Assembly: GCF_002050515.1 (NCBI RefSeq)
Contig: NZ_LTAY01000048.1
Span: 62,001 to 126,000 of the forward strand
Direction: 5' to 3'
Source of the DNA: Clostridium thermobutyricum DSM 4928
Lineage (GTDB): Bacteria > Bacillota > Clostridia > Clostridiales > Clostridiaceae
Length of the DNA stretch: 64,000 nucleotides
The notes beneath the pieces were generated by a model. The model was not told the DNA's origin. It ran no database searches and worked only from the letters and a program-made list of their open reading frames with translations. Positions 36,283-44,514 of this stretch are shown one piece after another. Position 1 is the first letter of the stretch. Each line of letters opens with the position of its first letter. The translations under genes and the position numbers were made by a program.

Positions 36283-37791
36283 TTAATCAATTAATCCTTT
36301 ATTAAGTTTTACTTTATACCTTCTATATAAAATGTATGCAACTAAACCGAATAATACAGGACCTCCAGCTACCCAAAGTGAGTTAGAAACATTACCAGCT
36401 AATGCAGGTTCTATCATTGAATAGATATTTGTAAATGTAACAACTACAAAACATATAGCAGCATAAATTACACCAGATTTTTTACCAAAGAAAACATATT
36501 CTTTTGGTATATTATCATTAAGTTTAAATTTAATATATGCAAAAACTATAAATGATATTGGAACTGAACTAGCAACAAATGTCATAAGAGTCATTTTGTT
36601 AAATAGAGCAGATACGTTTCCACCACCAAATCCAAGTAATAATACAAAGAATACTATTATTATAGTTTGTAGTAATATTGCATAAATAGGCATACCATGT
36701 TTATTTATTTTTTGTAGCTTTTCAGGGAACATTCCTTTTGGAAGACCTTCAAACATGTGCTTAATTGGTGTATATAATCTTAATGGAATTGAAGTTAAAC
36801 CAATTAAACCAATTATAGTAATAACTCTATTTATCCATTCTCCAACAAGTAAAGAATTATGAGCTGATAATCCCATAAGAGTACCAAGTCTAAAGAATTC
36901 TTCTTGAACAATGTATATAGAGAAGTTTGCTAAGTTAACATCTGGAGTACCAAATGTTTTTTTCCAATTACATACAAAACCAAGTATTAAAACTGTGAAT
37001 ATATAAAGGAAAGTTATCATTATAGTAGCAACAAATATTGCTCTAGGAACATTTTTCTTTCCGTTTTTAACTTTATCTACTAATCCACTACTATTTTCCA
37101 TACCAGCAAATATTGAAACTGCGAATACTAAGAATCCTAATGCAGGTAAAAATGAAGCATAAGAAGGGTTTGGACCATAAAAATATGAATGTATATTTGA
37201 AAAGTCAAAACCTTGAGCTGGTTTAAATCCAGATAATGCGAAAATTACTAATCCTCCACCTAAAATCAAAATATGAGTAAGTATTACCGTTACAATTGAT
37301 ATATTAGAAAGGAATGATAATCTCTTTAGTCCTCTAGTTGTTATAAGAGCAGCTACTATCATATAAATTGCTCCGCAAATAGCTAATGTTTCTGGAGCAT
37401 TAAACATTAAGAAGTGCCATTTTGAAGTTGTATCTATACCAAATAATGCAACTGAAATTGCAATACAAATTGAAGATGCAGAAAACCACATAACAACAAA
37501 AGATCCGTACCAGATGAAAGTTCCTACAAGTCCAAAACCTTCATTAACTGATTCGGACATCCAAGAGAAAATACCGCCTTTTTTATCCTTAAAAGCAGAA
37601 CTCATTTCTGCGACTATAAATGAATAAGGAACAAAGAAAATAATTACGGCTATTATTAAATATGTTATAGCAGCATATCCCATTTGGTAGTAAACTTGTT
37701 CACCATTTGGTAAACCATAAACAGTTAAGAAAATCATAACTAAAAAACCAAAAAAAGATATACTATACTTGTTATCTTTTACTTTTGACAT
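36283..37791 (-). CDS. APC-family amino acid antiporter, YjeM/GadC-like
   Basis: 502 residues, twelve hydrophobic helices, AGGAGG before ATG. The N-terminal FLTVYGLPNGEQVYYQMGYAAITYL and the KDKKGGIFSWMSESVNEGFG loop are like the glutamate:GABA antiporter group (YjeM, GadC). It probably exchanges amino acids across the membrane. No decarboxylase gene is nearby to identify the substrate pair. Upstream lies a long gene-free region. Confidence 0.82.
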   Translation of the reverse strand: MSKVKDNKYSISFFGFLVMIFLTVYGLPNGEQVYYQMGYAAITYLIIAVIIFFVPYSFIVAEMSSAFKDKKGGIFSWMSESVNEGFGLVGTFIWYGSFVVMWFSASSICIAISVALFGIDTTSKWHFLMFNAPETLAICGAIYMIVAALITTRGLKRLSFLSNISIVTVILTHILILGGGLVIFALSGFKPAQGFDFSNIHSYFYGPNPSYASFLPALGFLVFAVSIFAGMENSSGLVDKVKNGKKNVPRAIFVATIMITFLYIFTVLILGFVCNWKKTFGTPDVNLANFSIYIVQEEFFRLGTLMGLSAHNSLLVGEWINRVITIIGLIGLTSIPLRLYTPIKHMFEGLPKGMFPEKLQKINKHGMPIYAILLQTIIIVFFVLLLGFGGGNVSALFNKMTLMTFVASSVPISFIVFAYIKFKLNDNIPKEYVFFGKKSGVIYAAICFVVVTFTNIYSMIEPALAGNVSNSLWVAGGPVLFGLVAYILYRRYKVKLNKGLID

Positions 37792-37990
37792 AAACTTACC
37801 TCCTAAAATATATCAATTGTATCTATAAAAATTCTAAATCATGCTAAATTTGTAAAAATCATGTCTTTCTATTAAATACATTTGTCTTTATAAATATAAT
37901 ACTTTATTAATATGAATAAAAATAAAACGAATAATGCATAATTTGTAAAAATGAATTAAATTAATAAAAATATGTATAAATAATTATTAT

Positions 37991-38020
37991 TTAATATATA
38001 AAGATATCTTTATATATTAA
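37991..38020. repeat. Perfect 30-bp palindrome
   Basis: TTAATATATAAAGAT is followed directly by its exact reverse complement, with no spacer. It lies 200 bp upstream of the YjeM-like gene start and could be an operator or a cruciform site. Confidence 0.8.
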
Positions 38021-38100
38021 ATTGAGAAAATACTACTTTATATTAATGAATATAAAAAAATAAATATAAAAAATACTAAATTTTATCGTATTTAAAAATT

Positions 38101-38161
38101 AAATTTCAATTATAAAATGAATTTTTAATGCGTATAAAAATTCATTTTATAATTGAAATTT
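38101..38161. repeat. Perfect 27-bp inverted repeat with 7-nt loop
   Basis: 38101-38127 is exactly complementary to 38135-38161, and a T-run follows to 38166. As RNA this would be a very stable hairpin, unusually long for a terminator. No gene ends immediately upstream on the plus strand. Confidence 0.85.
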
Positions 38162-38435
38162 TTTAAATGTTTAAGAATAAAGAATTTTTTATTTTAACTA
38201 AAAATTTTCCTTAAATTATATTTTGTAATAATCAGTAGTTTTTAATAGTATAAATAATATATAATTTAAATTATAATTACAGTATTAATGTTATTAAATT
38301 AAATAAAAAAGAAAAAAATTGTATTATAAATATGTTAAAAGTTTTTAAGGAGCTAATATGATAAAATAAGTTATTATAATTATAAAAATAAAAGTACGAT
38401 AATATAAATTATATATTTTTAAGGAGTGGTAGAAA

Positions 38436-38753
38436 TTGTTCGAATTATATAATGACATTATAGAAAGTTGTAGAGAAGCCGGATTAATAAAAAATTATAA
38501 GTTTAATAAAGTTCTTCAAATGGTTAATAATAAAGGTGCACTTTTAGCAGTAAAAGAAATAATAAGACTTGAAGAAGATGTTGAAGCTTTACAAGAGTTA
38601 ATAGAAAGTGGAAGAGAAGATTTATCAGTAGAAGCTTTAGTATTAAATGATAAATACAAAGATCAATTTACTGATGAAGATAGAATGTTAGCTAAAGAAA
38701 AACTAGCTATATATAAACGTAAAAAAGAAATTGTAGAAGAAGTTCAAGAGTAG
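38436..38753 (+). CDS. Hypothetical helical protein, 105 residues
   Basis: Starts at TTG 38436 after AAGGAGTGG. The product is almost wholly helical and acidic, with no membrane segment. The second half, LSVEALVLNDKYKDQFTDEDRMLAKEKL, resembles a short C-terminal motif that I have seen appended to varied bacterial proteins, but I cannot name a family. Alone, with a terminator after it and a 13-bp string upstream (38390-38402) shared with the small gene at 5164. Confidence 0.6.
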   Translation: MFELYNDIIESCREAGLIKNYKFNKVLQMVNNKGALLAVKEIIRLEEDVEALQELIESGREDLSVEALVLNDKYKDQFTDEDRMLAKEKLAIYKRKKEIVEEVQE

Positions 38754-38760
38754 TTTATAG

Positions 38761-38813
38761 ATATCTTTAATTTTTATAATGTAAATTATAGAAATTAAAG
38801 ATATTATTTTTTT
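38761..38813 (+). terminator. Intrinsic terminator
   Basis: ATATCTTTAATTT pairs exactly with AAATTAAAGATAT (38792-38804), followed by a T-run. Confidence 0.75.
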
Positions 38814-38850
38814 GTTATATAAAAACATAATATTAAAAATAAACAAATAA

Positions 38851-38900
38851 AAAGCTATTTAAAATATTAGATAATATTACTTAATATTTTGAATAGCTTT
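38851..38900 (-). terminator. Terminator of the leftward membrane-protein gene
   Basis: A 19-bp stem with one mismatch (38851-38869 with 38882-38900), placed just after the stop codon at 38904. Confidence 0.75.
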
Positions 38901-38903
38901 ATT

Positions 38904-39377
38904 TTATAGTATTTTATCAATCTCTAATAAAAAAATATTATTTCCTATAAAATATCCTGTAACTGATTGGTTTAGATATTTTTTTAGTTCTATTGAGTCT
39001 AAAGCTTTTATAGAATGTAATTTTTTTTCACCAATAAAAAACTCTAGCTTTTTTCCTTTTTCATTTAAATTAGGACAAGTTAAAACTCCCGTAGCTTTAC
39101 TTAAAGGCGAAATTCCTTTTAAACCATTGGATAAATTTAATATTTCTTTAAATGAATCATATAAAAGCATAAGGCTTACAAAAGCAATTATCATAAATAT
39201 AACATTAACTGTAGTGTTAGGAATTATATTTAATAAAAGTAAAGCTGAGCAAATGACTATTATGATTAAATATAAAATTGTATGTATTCTAGCTTTGGAC
39301 ATTTGGTCATTTATGTTCTGGTAAACTATTTCATCAAAGCTCTTATTTTTAAGACTATCTTTAACTAAAATTTTCAT
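38904..39377 (-). CDS. Hypothetical protein with two membrane helices
   Basis: 157 residues. Hydrophobic segments at about residues 33-52 and 56-76 form a hairpin in the membrane, followed by an approximately 75-residue soluble domain with KLEFFIGEKKLHSIKALDSIELKKYL. No family recognised. Transcribed divergently from the two-component system 170 bp away. A GGAGGTG site lies about 22 bp from the ATG, further than usual, so the start is uncertain. Confidence 0.6.
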   Translation of the reverse strand: MKILVKDSLKNKSFDEIVYQNINDQMSKARIHTILYLIIIVICSALLLLNIIPNTTVNVIFMIIAFVSLMLLYDSFKEILNLSNGLKGISPLSKATGVLTCPNLNEKGKKLEFFIGEKKLHSIKALDSIELKKYLNQSVTGYFIGNNIFLLEIDKIL

Positions 39378-39548
39378 AAGTTAAGTTGCGAAGAAATAAA
39401 GCAACAGTACACCTCCGTATTTAAAATTATGGCTACATTATATCATAAGTTTTATGTAATGGTTATATCTGATATACTAATTATTAGATATAAAAATGGA
39501 TATAATTATAATATAAAATTCTTAAAAGAAATTTAAAGGAGGGAAAGT

Positions 39549-40229
39549 GTGGGAATGGCCAAAATAGCAGTTATAGAAGATGATTTAATAATAAGAGATG
39601 AAATAATAAAAGCAATAGGACGTTATGGATATGAAGGCGTAGTTTTAAATGATTTTGAAAATATAATAGAAGAAATTAAATCAGTAGAAAAAGATTTAAT
39701 ATTGTTAGATATTAATCTTCCATATTTTGATGGATACACTATATGCAGAGAAATAAGAAAGTTTAGTAATGTTCCTATAATAATAGTAACTAGTAGAAAT
39801 AGTGATATGGACGAACTTATGAGTATAAATATAGGAGCAGATGATTTTGTTACTAAACCATATAATCTTCAAGTTCTTTTAGCAAGAATAGAAAGATTAC
39901 TTATAAGAAGTGGTCTTAAAAATAATGAGCAAAATGAAAAAATAGAGTATAAAGGTATGGAACTTAATCTTTCTAAAGGTGTCATAACATATAATGGAAG
40001 TGAAATAGATTTAACAAAAAATGAAATAAAAATAATAACTTATTTAATGAAAAATAAAGGAACTATAGTTTCAAGAGAAGATTTAATGAAGTATTTATGG
40101 GATTCTGATTATTTTGTTGATGATAATACTCTTTCAGTTAACATTACAAGAATAAGAAAGAAGCTTTTAGATTTTGGGTTAGAAAATGTAATTGAAACTA
40201 AAAGAGGAATGGGGTATATAATGCCATGA
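39549..40229 (+). CDS. OmpR-family response regulator, BceR-like
   Basis: 226 residues from GTG 39549; an ATG at 39555 is equally possible, since AGGAGGG ends at 39543. The receiver domain has the acidic pocket IEDD, phospho-acceptor D54 in LLDINLP, the T in VTS and the K in TKPYN. A winged-helix DNA-binding domain follows from about residue 135 (DLTKNEIKIITYLMKNKG). Overlaps the kinase gene by 4 bp. By its partner it belongs to the intramembrane-sensing group that responds to cell-wall peptides. Confidence 0.9.
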   Translation: MGMAKIAVIEDDLIIRDEIIKAIGRYGYEGVVLNDFENIIEEIKSVEKDLILLDINLPYFDGYTICREIRKFSNVPIIIVTSRNSDMDELMSINIGADDFVTKPYNLQVLLARIERLLIRSGLKNNEQNEKIEYKGMELNLSKGVITYNGSEIDLTKNEIKIITYLMKNKGTIVSREDLMKYLWDSDYFVDDNTLSVNITRIRKKLLDFGLENVIETKRGMGYIMP

Positions 40230-41236
40230 GTTTCTTAGCATATTTTAAAGATAAAGGATTATACATAATTTTTAATATAATGGTTTTTATAGTTTTTATA
40301 TTTGTTTCACAGATTATAAATTTAGATGGAGATATTATATTTGTAATTTTTATGATTTGGTTCTTACCATTAATTCTATATATAATATTAGAATATATAA
40401 AAATAAATAAATTTTATAAAGAGATTGAATCTCTAACTAGTGAATTAGAAGAAAAATATTTAATTACAGAAGTAATGGATATTCCTAATTTTATAGAAGG
40501 AAAAATAACATTTGATATACTTAAAGAATGTAATAGAGATATGCATGAAAAAGTTAAGTTTTATAGAGAAAAAAGAAATGAATATAAAGATTATATAGAT
40601 ATGTGGGTTCATGAAATAAAGACGCCTATAGCAGCTTCAAGATTAATTATAGAAAATGATAAGAATATAGTAACAAGACAAATAGACAGAGAAGTTGAAA
40701 AAATAGATAAAATGGTAGAGCAAGTATTATATTATTCTAAAATAGATGAGGCAAATGAAGATTATAGAATAAGAGAATTAGTAATACATGATATAGTTCA
40801 AAATGTAGTGAAAAATAATGCCATGGATTTTATATTAAAAAGAATAAGAGTAGATATAGAAAATGTAGATTTTAAAATATTTTCAGATAAGAAATGGTTA
40901 GAATTTATATTAAATCAAATTATTTCAAATGCTTTAAAATATACAAGTGAAAATGGGACTATAAAACTTGAAGGGATACAAAAGGAAAATAGTGTATTAT
41001 TAAAAGTAATAGATAATGGAGTTGGTATTCCAAAAGAAGATTTAGATAAGATTTTTCTTAAAGGATATACAGGAGAAAATGGAAGAAAATTTGGTAAGTC
41101 AACTGGGATGGGATTATATATTTGTAAAAAGCTTTGTGATAAATTAAATATAGGGTTAGAAATAGATTCAGAGGATATAGGAACAGAGGTTACTTTAATA
41201 TTTTCAAGAGGAAAAAATACTGATTTATTCAAGTAA
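40226..41236 (+). CDS. Intramembrane-sensing histidine kinase, BceS-like
   Basis: 336 residues. Two N-terminal helices are separated by a very short external loop (INLDGD), the hallmark of intramembrane-sensing kinases. The phospho-acceptor is H129 in WVHEIKTP, followed by an N-box (NQIISNALKYTSENG), the DNGVGIP G1 box and a GMGLYICKKL G2 box. Such kinases sense antibiotic stress through a BceAB transporter. None is adjacent here; the best candidate lies at 16.5-19.3 kb. ATG overlaps the regulator stop. Confidence 0.9.
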   Translation: MSFLAYFKDKGLYIIFNIMVFIVFIFVSQIINLDGDIIFVIFMIWFLPLILYIILEYIKINKFYKEIESLTSELEEKYLITEVMDIPNFIEGKITFDILKECNRDMHEKVKFYREKRNEYKDYIDMWVHEIKTPIAASRLIIENDKNIVTRQIDREVEKIDKMVEQVLYYSKIDEANEDYRIRELVIHDIVQNVVKNNAMDFILKRIRVDIENVDFKIFSDKKWLEFILNQIISNALKYTSENGTIKLEGIQKENSVLLKVIDNGVGIPKEDLDKIFLKGYTGENGRKFGKSTGMGLYICKKLCDKLNIGLEIDSEDIGTEVTLIFSRGKNTDLFK

Positions 41237-41338
41237 AATCATAAATGTAGTTAAAATGTAATAAATAAGTTGGATAAAAGTAGTATTATCAATTAGAATA
41301 TAAATATCGGATATTATAAAGAGAAGGCAGGATTTTCT

Positions 41339-42421
41339 ATGAATAATACAAAAAAGAAAAAAGGAATAATTATAGGAATTGTTATAGTTGTAATCATTAT
41401 TATAATTGCATTAATAGCTACTCTTATAGGAAGCATAGGGAAAAAAGAAGCAACAAATAAAGATAATAGCTATAAAAATTCATATCAATATAAAATGAAA
41501 AGAGAAAAAGATTTAGAAATTCTTAAAGGATTTTATGGAAATTATATAGTAACAGAAGTAAGTGGTACATCACCTTCAATAGAATTACCACAGGACCAAT
41601 TAAAAACTTTAGAAAACGACTTTATAGGATCTCAAGTTGTAATAAATGAAAATAATTTTTCAATTAAATATAACGATACTAAATCAGTTAATGGAATAAA
41701 CTTTAGTAATGTAAATATAGATAAGCCTTATTATGAAGTAAATCAAACAAATGATACAATGTTTGAGTCAATATATAAAACAACTCTTCAAAAAATAGGA
41801 GTTCCAAGTAATAGTGCATATTTCATAAATGTAGGAGAAAAAAATGATTATGAACAAGAGATAATTAAAAATGATAATGATTCATTATTAATATATAGTC
41901 AAGGGGTTTTCTTCAAGCTAGAACCAGCAGCTAAAATATTAGCTAAGAAAAATGCTGAATTAGAAAGATATGCAAATGATGCATTAAAATTTGCTACAGG
42001 AACAGAGTATAAGTACATTTTCCCAGTTCAACAAATATTAAAAGATGGAAAATTTGCTTATAAGAAAGTAGATAATAGTGAATTATTTATGTGTAGTAAT
42101 AAAAATGATAGTGTTGATGGTGATAAAGATACAATGTTTATAACATTAACAAAAGGAGTAGTTACTCCAGATCAAAACAAAGATAATAATAATAAAGATA
42201 ATAATAACAAAGACAACAAGAATAATAATAACAATAAAGACAACAAAGACAATAAAAATAATAAAGATAATAAAGACAACAAAGATCAAGATAAAAATGC
42301 AGGAAAACCATTCTATAACTTTACAATAAGCACATTTGGAATGATGAATAAAACTCAAAGCGGTAAAGAAATAATTGGTAAAGTGTACCTTGATGGTAGT
42401 GTTGAAGTAACACAAAGATAA
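41339..42421 (+). CDS. Membrane-anchored protein with Asn-Asp-Lys repeat
   Basis: 360 residues. A poly-Ile signal-anchor helix (about 9-32) is followed by a soluble external domain (about 45-275), a low-complexity NKDNKD-type stretch (about 280-322) and a final 40-residue segment. No family recognised. The repeat probably is a flexible spacer. It lies 100 bp after the kinase and may belong to its regulon, though no shared operator is visible. Confidence 0.65.
   Translation: MNNTKKKKGIIIGIVIVVIIIIIALIATLIGSIGKKEATNKDNSYKNSYQYKMKREKDLEILKGFYGNYIVTEVSGTSPSIELPQDQLKTLENDFIGSQVVINENNFSIKYNDTKSVNGINFSNVNIDKPYYEVNQTNDTMFESIYKTTLQKIGVPSNSAYFINVGEKNDYEQEIIKNDNDSLLIYSQGVFFKLEPAAKILAKKNAELERYANDALKFATGTEYKYIFPVQQILKDGKFAYKKVDNSELFMCSNKNDSVDGDKDTMFITLTKGVVTPDQNKDNNNKDNNNKDNKNNNNNKDNKDNKNNKDNKDNKDQDKNAGKPFYNFTISTFGMMNKTQSGKEIIGKVYLDGSVEVTQR
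42174..42300 (+). repeat. Low-complexity AAC/AAT-AAA-GAT coding repeat
   Basis: About 127 bp of short, imperfect AATAAAGATAAT-type units encoding Asn, Lys and Asp. Prone to slippage, so length may differ between strains. Confidence 0.75.
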
Positions 42422-42424
42422 AAT

Positions 42425-42468
42425 AAAACATCCTAAATTAGTAATATTCTAATTTAGGATGTTTTTTT
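42425..42468. terminator. Bidirectional terminator
   Basis: A 17-bp stem (42425-42441 with 42449-42465) between convergent genes, with T-runs both ways. Confidence 0.85.
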
Positions 42469-43048
42469 ATTTAGGTTGATTTATAGAGACATTTAAAGAT
42501 GAAGTAATGTTATTTACGTTCTCTTCGAAAGTTTCTAAAACTACAGAGCCTTTAAATTTGCTAGGAATATCTAAATAAATACTAGAATAAAATATTCCTT
42601 CCATTTTATCATTTAAAGTTATAATACCTGTTTTAGTTTTTTCTAAGTATTGATAATTGAAATATTTACTTGTATCAACTTTATTTAGTTTTCTTACATC
42701 TACATTAGTTGAAAATGTATTATTTTCAGCTAGATATGAATTTTTATCAGAATTCTCATTTACAACAATATAAGAATTAGGTGCCTTTATTATGAGTTTA
42801 TCTAAATTATTCAATGAAATATTTCGATGAACTCCCTCATTAGTTGAGGCAAAAAAATAATTAAAGCTAAAAATTTCATTAAAATCTACTCCAAATGTTT
42901 CTTCTATTTCTTTAGAGAATTTTGAAAGTTTATAATTTGAATTTCCTATATAAATCATAGCAGTAAAAAATAATAATATAGATAAAATAAAGGAAATAAG
43001 TGATATTTTTATTAGTTTATTTTTATTGAAAAAATTATTTAGTTTCAT
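42467..43048 (-). CDS. Membrane-anchored protein, DUF4097-like
   Basis: 193 residues from ATG 43048, which follows AAAGGAG correctly; an in-frame TTG at 43066 lies upstream of that site and is rejected. One N-terminal helix (about 18-38), then a beta-rich external domain (NNLDKLIIKAPNSYIVVNEN, later LDIPSKFKGSVVLETF) like the bactofilin-like DUF4097 domain that often follows HAAS/DUF1700 proteins. Overlaps the upstream gene by 14 bp, so translationally coupled. Confidence 0.65.
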   Translation of the reverse strand: MKLNNFFNKNKLIKISLISFILSILLFFTAMIYIGNSNYKLSKFSKEIEETFGVDFNEIFSFNYFFASTNEGVHRNISLNNLDKLIIKAPNSYIVVNENSDKNSYLAENNTFSTNVDVRKLNKVDTSKYFNYQYLEKTKTGIITLNDKMEGIFYSSIYLDIPSKFKGSVVLETFEENVNNITSSLNVSINQPK

Positions 43049-43940
43049 AAACATCTCCTTTATCAATGAAAATTACTTTTAATATACATTTTGAAATATA
43101 AGCAATTTTATTTTTAGCAAATCTAAAATAAGATAAGCCTAAAGTAAATATGCATACAAATAAACATAATGCAGAAAATGATAATAAAATGATAAAGAAA
43201 TTAGGAAACTCTAATATAAATTTAGGAATATCAATAAAAAATAAAGGAGATAATGTTTTTACAATAGATATCATAAACCCACCAAATGAAGCTAGTAGTG
43301 GAACAAGTGATATAAAGAAAAGTAATGCTCCTATAGCTAATAATAGTAGTACAAAACATATATAAACAGAAGATGTAGCAATTGCTAATCCAATTCCAAT
43401 TGGAATTGATATAATAGCAAGAGGTAATGAAAATAAAATCCCTAAAAATGTTGATGTTTTAAATCTTTTAAATGGATTTTTTATTTTATACTTTCTTACA
43501 CTTTCTTTAGATAAATTTATGTTATTTTCAGAACTATTATTAAAACTATCAGTGGCATTTGTATTGATATTATAATCATTAGAATTTTCTTCATTAATAG
43601 AATATTCTTTAGATTTATTTGTTTCTTCTTTAATATAAGTTTCCTTTTGATGTTCATCTAAATTAGAATCAGTTGTTTCAGTATTTGAGAATTTAAAATC
43701 TTCGAACTTTGAAGTATTTTCAAATTTTTTACGTTCAATAGGATAATCAGAATATTCTTCTTTATATTTTTCTATAAGATCATCTACTTTTCCTAATGAA
43801 AGTATCATTTCTTCTTCAGACATTAAACCTTTTTGTGAGTTGAAATAATCTTGATAATCGAATAATATATCTGAAACCTTATCAGGCGGTAAATCTTTTA
43901 AACCGTTAGCTAAAGCTATCAAAAAATCTTTTTTATTCAA
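43035..43940 (-). CDS. HAAS/DUF1700-domain membrane protein
   Basis: 301 residues from TTG 43940, which follows a GGGGG site; the ATG at 43955 contains that site and is less likely. The N-terminal 70 residues (MNKKDFLIALANGLKDLPPDKVSDILFDYQDYF) are the helical HAAS domain. A long acidic, Ser/Asn-rich linker (about 75-140) leads to four hydrophobic helices (about 155-290). HAAS proteins are usually next to a PadR-type repressor that binds the HAAS domain; none is present here. Confidence 0.75.
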   Translation of the reverse strand: MNKKDFLIALANGLKDLPPDKVSDILFDYQDYFNSQKGLMSEEEMILSLGKVDDLIEKYKEEYSDYPIERKKFENTSKFEDFKFSNTETTDSNLDEHQKETYIKEETNKSKEYSINEENSNDYNINTNATDSFNNSSENNINLSKESVRKYKIKNPFKRFKTSTFLGILFSLPLAIISIPIGIGLAIATSSVYICFVLLLLAIGALLFFISLVPLLASFGGFMISIVKTLSPLFFIDIPKFILEFPNFFIILLSFSALCLFVCIFTLGLSYFRFAKNKIAYISKCILKVIFIDKGDVYETK

Positions 43941-44356
43941 AATTTTGTCCCCCATAATTTAAAATAATTACTTTTAAGACAAGTATACAGAGTTATATAT
44001 GTTTAAACAATAATAAGATAATTTTATTAAGGAAAGAATAAGAAATCTTAAAATTTCTTAAGAAATTAAGAAGAATTTTTTAGAAAATAGATATAATTAA
44101 TTGTCTAAAATATTTCATAAATAAGAAATAAAATTAAAAAAATAAAAACAATTAACTAAAGTAAAATTTATAGGTATATATTTTTATTTAAGTTAGCAAT
44201 GTAAACTGAAAAAAACAATATATTATGTATATATTATATATTTTTTTTGAATTAAATGTAAAATATCACTTGTTTTATAACATAATTATGACTTTGTATG
44301 ATAGAATAAAGGTACAAAAAGCTAACCAATAATTTAATATTAATTTGAGTTAATCA

Positions 44357-44420
44357 AAAAAATCCCTATTTGCTATACACAAGTTTGAGCCACTTGCGTA
44401 TAACCAATGGGGATTTTTTG
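44357..44420. other. Two-tier hairpin in the 574-bp gap before the cardiolipin synthase gene
   Basis: An outer AAAAAATCCC/GGGATTTTTT stem (44357-44366 with 44410-44419) and an inner ATACACAAGT/ACTTGCGTAT stem (44375-44384 with 44392-44401). It has terminator properties, but no gene ends here on either strand, so it may end a small RNA. The rest of the gap (43941-44514) is AT-rich and shows nothing else clear. Confidence 0.5.
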
Positions 44421-44514
44421 TCCAAAAGTATATAAAATGTGAAATAAATACTGTATAAGTATATAATATTGTATTAGAATATATTATATTGAAAATTATA
44501 AAAAGGAGGTATAA

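Larger units (their letters stand above)
37792..38435. other. 644-bp gene-free region with two large palindromes
   Basis: Extremely AT-rich. It contains the perfect 30-bp palindrome at 37991-38020, the 27-bp-stem hairpin at 38101-38161, and near 38357 a strong AAGGAG site followed by an ATG with only two more codons. The promoters of the flanking genes should also be here. No longer coding frame is convincing. Confidence 0.6.

Noticed and set aside
38357-38370. A three-codon frame after a strong ribosome site (ATG ATA AAA TAA)
   Set aside because: Too short to support as a gene; it may be a leader or chance.
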